Shown: positions 56,202-64,000 of the stretch, piece after piece
Numbering within the stretch: position 1 is the stretch's first letter
Layout: every line of letters begins with the position of its first letter
NCBI GenBank assembly: GCA_028583415.1
Contig: CM053270.1
Coordinates: 52,834,173 to 52,898,172, forward strand
Direction: 5' to 3'
DNA: 64,000 nt
Source of the DNA: Protea cynaroides
Taxonomy: Eukaryota; Streptophyta; Magnoliopsida; Proteales; Proteaceae
Notes under the pieces: generated by a model
Database searches by the model: none
Seen by the model: the letters and a program-made list of their open reading frames with translations, nothing else
What the model was told of the DNA's origin: nothing
Program-made: the position numbers and the translations under genes

Positions 56202-58472
56202 TGTCACACCCCAATTCTGCACCATTCAGAATGGTATGATGAACCGCTATAAACCAACGGTTCAACCAGGATCTCTAATAGGCGGTATCCATTAAAAATA
56301 AAACCATGCACATCCACAACCATAATCAGAATAAATACACAATAGCGAAAGTCTTATAGTAAATGAACTGAGAACTCTAACTGTAATAATCATAATTAAA
56401 ATATCAAGTTATGGTTGTATTAACTGAGACATAACTAAATAAAATATTAATTACAGCCTTTTATAAATTCAAATAAAATTCTAATAGAATACGCATGAGT
56501 TGCACTCGCATGAGGGGTCATGCGTATCCTCTAAGTCTTCAGCTTCCATTGCAGCAACATGCGCAAACACCGGAGCATTCATATAATTTGCAACTGTAGT
56601 ACCTTCATCATCAACTAAAAATATTCGACGTCGAGAGGGTGAGCACACATCATGGCTCAATGAGCAAACAAAACAATGCAACAAACATATGCATGCATTC
56701 AATTCATATCTTTGGTCTAGTAAATAAGTTTGCAATGTGCTATAGAAAGGATAGGTGGCCAAAGATCACGTTTATTGACGCCGCATCTCTATACACGAGT
56801 GTGTGAAGTCGTCCAAAGGTAACGTTTATTGTTGACCCACATGCACCCACCATGGACAATGTACACACAAATGTCACGTTTATTGTTGTACCCGTTGCCC
56901 ATACCAACACGTAAGCCCCTGCTGGCGAGGGCTAGCAAACTGGGCTCGCAACTAACCAATCCTAATGCCAATCAGTGTATCCAAGGCCTCACCCCAGCAT
57001 CCCTCAATACGTCCATAGAGAAAGGGCTAAGGCCCCCTGGCAGAGTCAGAGACTACACGGTCCGAGACCACCTCCCCTCATACCCTATGACGTAATAGTT
57101 CTGCTAAGGTAATGGCGATACGACGATGTCAGTGGACAAGACTTGAGTTAGAGATAGAGCTAGAGTGTTGAGGCCCCGCCTATGACACCTCCCCCTGATA
57201 CTCGCTCGCATCAAGCACACCAACCACACACATACATCCACTTGCCTATTCCTATCATCATCATCATCATCATGTTATAAACAATAATTAAATATGCATG
57301 AACAGTAATAATAGAAATATTGGATGACATATTGAATGCACATAACAAGCATACACGCATAGAATCAATCATGGCAATGGACTCAAAAATAAAATAGTTT
57401 ATTATTAACCAATTAGTTTAGGTCTTGTTCTCACCTTTACTTGATCGTAGATCCTCTTTCAAACTTTAAGAATCAACTATATATCGATATTATATCACTA
57501 GAAGACCTAATCAAGTCGATAGAATTTAATTAGATTTAATTTTAACTTTAAAAAGCATGCTGTTAACTGGGGGTCGATGCCAAGGTCGGATGTTCCATCG
57601 ACCCTGGGTGCTACCACCCAGATTCTGGACTTCCCGAACACTGGGGGTCGATTGTCAGGGTCTGGTAGGGTCGATTGGCCATCGACCCCCCGTGCGACCC
57701 CCCGTGGGTTTAGTTGAATTTTCATCCTACAATCTATTCCTTCGTGTTTAGGTCCTATGGTTTGCTTCTACAATCCATTACATATATATTCTATGGCTTA
57801 GAACCATAGTTTATTCACCTACATGGTTTTTATGATTTTTCTCATGATTTTTCATGAAAACCTAACCATGGATGGATGATTTGGGTTTCTCCTAGATCAT
57901 TCCCTCTTCACTATCTATATTAAGGTCTGTAGAATTACATAGTGATAGTACCCATACCTGAGAATTAGGCTTGTTTCTCTGAAGCCTACTCTTTGATCTT
58001 CTTCTCCACTTTCTTCTCTTCTCTTTCTCTTCTCCTTCTCTTCTCTTTCTCTCAATCCAATTAGGGTTCTAAAAGGAGTGAAAGAGGCTTAGGGACGTCC
58101 TATTTATAGAGTAGAAACTCCCAAAATAAGTCCCATTGAGATTAGGAAAGAAACCCATTAAAATTTGGAAAGTTCCTAATTCACGGTTTCTGTCGGTAAA
58201 CGGGGGTCGATGAGGGGGTCAGAGATCCCGTCGACCCCTGGTTCTAAAATGTCCGACCCCTGGTTAAAAAACTCAGGGTCTGACTTTTATACTATGGGGG
58301 TCCGACCCTGCCTAACTGGGTGTGCGACCCTCCCCCTATTTTTAGTGTTTTTGGGTCAGTTTAATACCTGGGATCGTGATCTCCCTCACGCACTTGATCC
58401 ATTTGGCTCGACCATGATGGGTAGACCTGGTTCAAGGTGGTAAGACCGGGTTAGTTCGATATGGGTCTTACA
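56202..58472 (-). repeat. B2 3' LTR, complete, 2271 bp
   Basis: It starts TGTCACACCCC and ends GGGTCTTACA on the + strand. It contains the TATA box at 58101-58108 (- strand) and two GGGTCGATG clusters (57568-57710, 58200-58335). Confidence 0.88.
58101..58108 (-). promoter_or_regulatory. B2 LTR TATA box
   Basis: TATAAATA on the - strand followed by GGACGTCC. Confidence 0.6.
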
Positions 58473-61400
58473 ACTCCCCCTTACTTATAAAAATTTCGTC
58501 CTCGAAATTATACATACCTTCCGAGTCAAATAAATGAGGATATTGCTTTCGCATAGCATTCTCTTCTTCCTATGTGATTTCTTCCATATCTCTACTTCTC
58601 CAGGTGACCTTAACATAATAGATATCTCAGTTGCGTAGTCGTTGAACCTTTCGGCTGGTGATTTCAGTTGGTGTTACTTCAAATGTCAAATTATTAGTCA
58701 AATCAGGTAGATCTACTGTCAGAATGTGTGTTGGATCCTTGACATACTTCTTCAATAAGAAAATGTGAAATACGTCATGCACACTTGACATAGATGGTGG
58801 TAGTGCTAACTGGTAAGCCACTTTCCCACGCTTAGCTAGAATCTCATATGGCCCGACATATCTTGGACTTAGTTTCCCTTTCTGTCTGAACCGTTTCAAT
58901 CCTTGCATAAGCGATACTTTTAAGAATACTTTATCACCCACGACAAACTCAAGGTCTCGGCGTCGGGTATCGACATATTGCTTCTGACGATTCTGAGCTG
59001 TTCTCACTCTTTCTTTGATAATGTCGACCACTCAACAAGTCTCTTCAAAAAATTCCGGTCCAATAATACTATGTTCCCCAACTTCATTCCAAAACAAAGG
59101 AGTTTGACACTTTCTGCCATACAGTGCTTCATAGGGTGATATCTGTATAGTAGCCTGATAGCTATTATTATAAGCGAACTCAATCAGTGGTAACTTTTCA
59201 TCCCATGATCCTTTAAAATCAATTACACATGCTCGAAGCATATCTTCTAGAGTCTGAATTGTACGCTCTGACTGTCCATCTGTCTATGGGTGGAATGCAG
59301 TACTAAACTTCAATGTTGTACCCATAGCCTTTTGCAATCTTTTCCAAAACTTTGAAGTAAATTGTAGATCTCTATCGGACACAATGCTTTCAGGTACACC
59401 GTGTAATCGCACAATGTTATCCACATACAGCTTAGCTAACCTCTCCAGCGTATACTGAGGTCGTATAGGTATAAAACGAGCTATTTTAGTCAGGCGGTCT
59501 ACAATCACCCAAACTGCGTCAACTACTCAAGGAGTCAATGGTAATCCTGTGACAAAGTCCATAGTGATGTAGTCCCATTTCCATGCTAGTTCTGGTAACG
59601 GCTGTAATAGTCCTGCCGGTCTTTGTCGTTCAGCCTTTACCTTCTGATAATTTAGGCATTGCGACACAAACTTAGCTACATCTGCTTTCATTCCTCTTCA
59701 CCAATATAATTTCTTTAGATCATGATACATTTTTGTACTTCCAGGACGTATCGAATAGATGGTGGTATGGGCTTCTTTCATCAATCGGTGTCTAATGTCC
59801 GAGCTTTCTGTTTCGGGTACACATATTCTTCTTTTGTACTTCAGTACCTTTTCTTCATCCAAGGTGAACTCAGGGTTAGTCCTACCTTTTTCGATGTCCT
59901 CTTGTACCGTTCTTAGGTAAGGGTCTGATTTGATAGTTGTCTTCACTTCATCTACTATATCCGGTATAATCTTCAATGCGGTGAACATATTTGAAAACCG
60001 ATATTAGTTGGCTGATCCATCTGGTGCATCTATCACAAACTGCTCATTACCGTGCTTGAATACCTTTCTGGTAGTGCACATTGCGGTAATTGTGCTAACC
60101 TCTCCCTGAGATTTTATCATTGTCTTTCTACTCAACGCATCGGCTACTACATTAGCTTTCCCTGGATGATACTGGATATCACAATCATAGTCTTTCAATA
60201 GTTCCAGCCATCTTCTTTGTTTCATATTCAGCTCCTTCTGATTAAATAGATAAGTAAGACTTTTATGGTCTGATTTAATCCGAAACTTCTCCCCGTATAG
60301 ATAATGTCTCCATATTTTGACAGCATGTACTACTGCCGTTAGTTCCAAATCATGAGTGGGATAGTTCTTCTCATGTGTCTTCAGTTGTCTTGAGGCATAA
60401 GCAATTACTTGTTCTCCTTGCATAAGCACACATCCTAATCCCAGTCCTGACGCATCGGTGTACAAGATAAATGGTTGTCCTGGAATCGGGATGGTCAAGA
60501 TTGGAGCTGATATCTATCTAGTCTTCAAGGTTTGGAAACTCTTCTCGCATTTGTCTATCCAGACAAACTTCTCGGCGATCTTAGTCAAACTGGTAAGAGG
60601 TACGTCAATTCGGGAATAGTCTTCCGCAAATCGTCGATAATACCCAGCTAGACCCAGAAAAATTTTAATTTCTGCAACACTCTTCGGTGCTTCCCACTTT
60701 ACAATAGCCTCGATCTTGCTAGGATCCACTTTGATTCCTTCAGTGGATACTACATGGCCTAGAAATGCAACTTCCTTTAGCCAAAACTCACACTTTGTAA
60801 ATTTGGCGTAGAGCTTTTCCTTCCGTAGTCGCTGCAGAGCGGCGTTTAGATCCATGAGTTTCCTCATCTTTGGAGTAGACTAATATATCATCAATGAATA
60901 CAATAACCGACGTATCCAACATGTCATGGAAAACCCGGTTCATAAGTTCCATAAAGGTTGCTGGTGCATTTCTCAATCCAAATGACATGACCAAAAATTC
61001 ATAATGTCCATATCTGGTCCTGAATGCTGTCTTGGGAATATCACCATCCTTAATCTTCAACTGATGGTAGCCTGACCGAAGATCAATCTTGGAGAACACT
61101 TTGGCACCTTGCAACTGATCGAACAGGTCATCGATCCGAGGCAATGGATACCGATTCTTGATTGTCAGTTTATTCAGTTCTCGGTAGTCTATACACAAGC
61201 GAACGCTACCGTCCTTCTTCATAAATAATACTGGCGCTCCCCATGGTGATATACTAGGGTGAATGTAACCCTTGTCCAACAGTTCTTGTAGTTGTACTTT
61301 CAATTCCTTCAGTTCAGTAGGAGCCATTCGATAAGGTGCTTTCGATACTGGTGCGGCTCCAGGTATAAGATCTATAACAAACTCCGTAGCTCGGTCGGGT

Positions 61401-61990
61401 GGTAATCCTGGTAATTCTTCAGGAAATACGTCTAGATAGTCCCGCACGACATCAATATCTTCCATTCGTGGTGCTTCCTTGGTAAGGTCGACCACAGATA
61501 CTAAATACCCGACTGCTCATTTCTCAAGGTACTTCTTAGCCTTTAGTGCCGAGAGTATGAGCTTTCGTTTACGTGGAAGTTTGGTTCCTAAAAAATTGAA
61601 CTCTGCTCCTTCCTTGTCTTTAAATGTCAGCTTCTTTTCGACACACAATAGGTTTGCAGAGTGCCAAACTAACCAGTCCATTCCCAAGATGACGTCAAAG
61701 TCTGCCATCTCAAGTTAGATCAAGGTCGTATCCAAGGTCTTTTCACCAATAAGAACTGGACATGGTCCATAACCTTTTTCTAACTCCATTTCTAATCCCA
61801 TAGATGATCGTACAAGTAGTTTTTAGTCTAAGGATTTAAGGGATATATTTAACTTCTTTCCAAACGTCACAGATATAAAGGAATGAGTAGCTCCTGAATC
61901 AAAGAGTACTCTGGTGGGAATGCCATTAATAGGTACGATACCTGTGATTTGTTTTGGTTTAGTCTACATGCTCATACAATGTAATACAAC
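58468..61990 (-). pseudogene. B2 pol relic: protease, RT, RNase H, integrase
   Basis: Domains on the - strand: protease region (about 61960-61850) and 61708-61517; reverse transcriptase in 61495-60788 with SKIDLRSGYHQLKIKDG and FIDDILVYS; a frame change near 60850, then 60867-60514; RNase H in 60498-60004 with YTDASGLGLGCVL and ADALSRK, still open; integrase zinc finger and core in 59988-59032, broken near 59698, 59510, 59284 (CAG to TAG in the HPQTDG motif) and 59240; C-terminal part 59031-58627 and on to the LTR edge. The reverse transcriptase is longer and better preserved than in B1, but the element cannot make a full polyprotein. Confidence 0.87.
58473..58488 (-). promoter_or_regulatory. 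B2 polypurine tract
   Basis: ATAAGTAAGGGGGAGT on the - strand directly before the LTR terminus TGTAAGACCC. Confidence 0.75.
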
Positions 61991-62064
61991 TAACTAAAAA
62001 TGTAAGTCATACCTGTGACCACATCAGACAATGCGGCAGCATCCTCGGATGTAACCGCGTAAAC

Positions 62065-63279
62065 TCATCCTTGATGTAGTTGCTTCTTGGGCTTAGGACA
62101 TTCCCTTGCTATATGTCCCACTTGGTTGTAGTTAAAATATTTTATCCCTTCAGTAATTGGCTTCTGTTGCTGTTGAGCTACGGGAGTAGTCTTGGTTGCA
62201 GCGGTAAAGCCTTGAGCACGGAAGGGTTTGAATGTCTTGTTATTCCCTCCATTATAAGAATTTCCAGCTGGCCTTTTTATACCTCTGTTTTGCATGAAAT
62301 AACTCTCCTTCTAGCTCGATTCTATAACTCGAGCAATTTGTGCCGCTTCATTATAGATTTTCTTTTCATGTCCCAGAACGTGCTTGCGGATGCTTCCCCT
62401 AAGTCCCATGACGAACCTTCGGGTCTTTGTGTTTTCCTCTTGCATACTAGTGGGTGCAAAGAAGAACAGCTCTTCATAACGCTGTTGATACACATCCACG
62501 GTCATCTTCCCCTGATATAAACTCAGGAACTCTCTTTCCATAGAATCTCTAAAACTTCCCGAAAAGTACTTCTCAAAGAACGCCTCTTTATAAATATCCC
62601 AAGTCTGTTGGGCATGCTTTGTAAGTAAATACGTCCTGGTAGACCTCCACCAATGGTGTGCATCTCCTTTCAGCATAAAGGTGGCACACAACACTTTTTC
62701 TTCTTCATTTAATGTCATCATCATGAAGTTTCTTTTCATTTTGTCAGCCCAGTGTGCCGGCCATAAAGGATCTATTGGCTTGCCATTAAACTCTCTGGGC
62801 TTCAGTTTCAGAAAGCGCTCCACCAGTCTGGAGTGATCTAGTGGCTGCGGGACATACGCTCCATACATAGGTGGTTGGTATGGATATCCACCTTGAGCTA
62901 TCTCAGGATTCGGTACTTGAGCCTGCATGATAGGAGTCTGGGGTGCGTGGGGTACTGTGTTACTCCCCCCAGGTGTTGTGCTTGCCTGTCCAGATGGCAT
63001 TGGAGGTGTTTGTGCAGCTGGAAGAGTTATGCCTTTGGCAGCTTGGATAGTAGCTTGTGCCTGTTGCATCTGTTGCAGCTGTTGGGCCAAGTTCATTACG
63101 ACTGTGGCCAAGTCTGTAGGTTGAGCTGGCAGATTTATAGGATTTATCCACCCATTTATGACGGACGGTGTCGTGTTCATGTTTCCCTGTATTTCCGGGT
63201 GTGTCTGGTTATCTTCCCCCACAGGTGGTGGTGGTGGAATAGAGTTACCGCTCTGTCTGGTTCCTCTGCGTCCCGCCAT
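62065..63279 (-). pseudogene. B2 gag relic
   Basis: Open from MAGRR at 63279 for 322 codons to a TAG at 62311, which replaces the CAG of the B1 copy. It then continues in frame to 62065. N-terminus Pro-rich; Gln-rich stretch (LAQQLQQMQQAQATIQAA); gag core with DPLWPAHWADKMKRNF, EEEKVLCATFMLKGDAHHWW and QRYEELFFFAP. The zinc knuckle reads YFNYNQVGHIAREC: both first cysteines are tyrosine, so zinc binding should be lost. The B1 copy keeps them. Confidence 0.87.
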
Positions 63280-64000
63280 TAATTAATCTGATAGTGGGAT
63301 TGCCTGAAATCATTGAACACGAGAGACAATCATTAAATACTTCAATCTCATATTTTAAAACCACTAACAATTGCAAATTTCAAAATTTTCAGGTCATTTT
63401 GTCGAAAATGCTGTGTTTTCACAGCAGGGTCGATGGTGGGGGGTCAATGGGTGTCCGACCCTCAGTCTGCGACCCTGGGAAATCACCCATTCTTCCCGAG
63501 AGCCGGGGGTCGATGGGGGGGGGGGTCGGAGGATGTCCGACCCAGGGTGCAACCCTGGTTCTCTGTCAGATTCTCGAGGGCCAAGGGTCGATGCGGGGGT
63601 CGATGTGGGGGTCGATTGTTTTAATCGAATTTTCCGACCCCCGGACTAAAAATCTGATTTTTAAGTTTCGATTTAAAGTCCATTTCTCATTCTTTCTTCT
63701 CCGCTTCGACTCAGCTCGTCCCTCTGAGTTGCTACAGTGACAACTCCGATCCGTTGGTGGTTTGCACTCCTTGTTTCTTCGTCTACACCTCCGCTACAGG
63801 TATTTCTTCTACATTTTCATGTTTTTAGGTTTCTTTACCTAGGTTTTTGCTCGTATATCTAGTATTTTTCAAATTAAACTTTTACCAATCGTAAAAATTT
63901 GATTTTTATTGGGGGCTTTTGTTGTTGGTGACTCGAGGAACGAAAGCCCTCAAAAATATTTGAGTTTCATCAATTGGTTATCGAGAAACTAAAAATTTAC
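63280..64000 (-). other. B2 5' leader region
   Basis: Non-coding, parallel to 52804-53540 of B1: GGGTCGATG cluster, CTACAG|GTATTT donor-like site on the + strand at about 63800, then GGGGGCTTTTGTTGTTGGTG. It is cut by the window end before any antisense ORF. Confidence 0.7.
63420..63650. repeat. GGGTCGATG-rich leader repeat of B2
   Basis: Counterpart of 52940-53165, with longer G runs (about ten consecutive G near 63517-63527). Confidence 0.75.

Larger units (their letters stand above)
56202..64000 (-). mobile_element. Element B2: Ty3/Gypsy chromovirus-like, runs off the window
   Basis: The same family and domain order as B1, inserted in the B1 5' LTR. The 3' LTR (56202-58472), polypurine tract, pol, gag and leader are present. 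The primer-binding site and 5' LTR lie beyond 64000. The position of the antisense gene in B1 (about 960 bp beyond the gag start) predicts a B2 copy just outside the window. Confidence 0.85.

Noticed and set aside
62875..63282. Open frames on the + strand over the gag genes of B1 and B2
   Set aside because: They are shadows of the conserved gag reading frame on the - strand. Only the frame at 53768 lies outside gag and shows protein-like composition.

Overview
This window looks like nuclear DNA from a flowering plant. It is rich in repeats, its genes carry GT-AG introns with long AT-rich sequence, it has plant-type GTP cyclohydrolase I with two fused domains, and its retroelements use the plant primer-binding site complementary to initiator tRNA-Met. 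I cannot name the species. A run of exactly 500 N (769-1268) marks an assembly gap.

Three host genes are supported. (1) An eight-exon gene on the + strand (4442-12720) encodes a 416-residue P-loop protein. It has a Walker A motif, a THGD motif resembling the guanine-specificity motif of AIG1/Toc-type GTPases, and one C-terminal membrane segment. All splice phases agree. Its last intron carries a small non-autonomous LTR element. (2) Convergent to it, a two-exon gene on the - strand (18247-14546) encodes GTP cyclohydrolase I, the entry enzyme of folate synthesis. (3) A small three-exon gene on the + strand (35554-36761) encodes a 183-residue protein with a long histidine tract and a conserved-looking acidic/basic C-terminus.

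Nearly everything else is mobile DNA. 663-2882: non-autonomous LTR element, with the N gap inside one LTR. 20891-26614: a 5.7-kb solo LTR with a 5-bp target duplication, packed with tandem arrays (including hairpin-forming telomere-like repeats) and carrying a nested GC-rich inverted-repeat element. 27318-29297: a chromovirus LTR piece. 29298-31182: an internally deleted Copia element. 31200-33622: a 5'-truncated L1-type LINE. 34204-35244: a diverged inverted-repeat element. 37510-40440: LINE relics. 42513-45415: a broken hAT transposase gene, interrupted near its start by another inverted-repeat element and cut off inside its C-terminal dimerisation motif by an LTR fragment. 45416-64000: two related Ty3/Gypsy chromovirus-like elements on the - strand (B1 and B2), B2 sitting inside the 5' LTR of B1 at a GATAG site.

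The most interesting points are: B1 carries a long antisense gene with its own apparent spliced leader, between its 5' LTR and gag; the same GATAG junction occurs at both ends of B1, which suggests tandem duplication by unequal recombination; and the 5.7-kb solo LTR is built almost entirely of nested tandem repeats. Both Gypsy elements are decayed, repeatedly by CAG-to-TAG changes.
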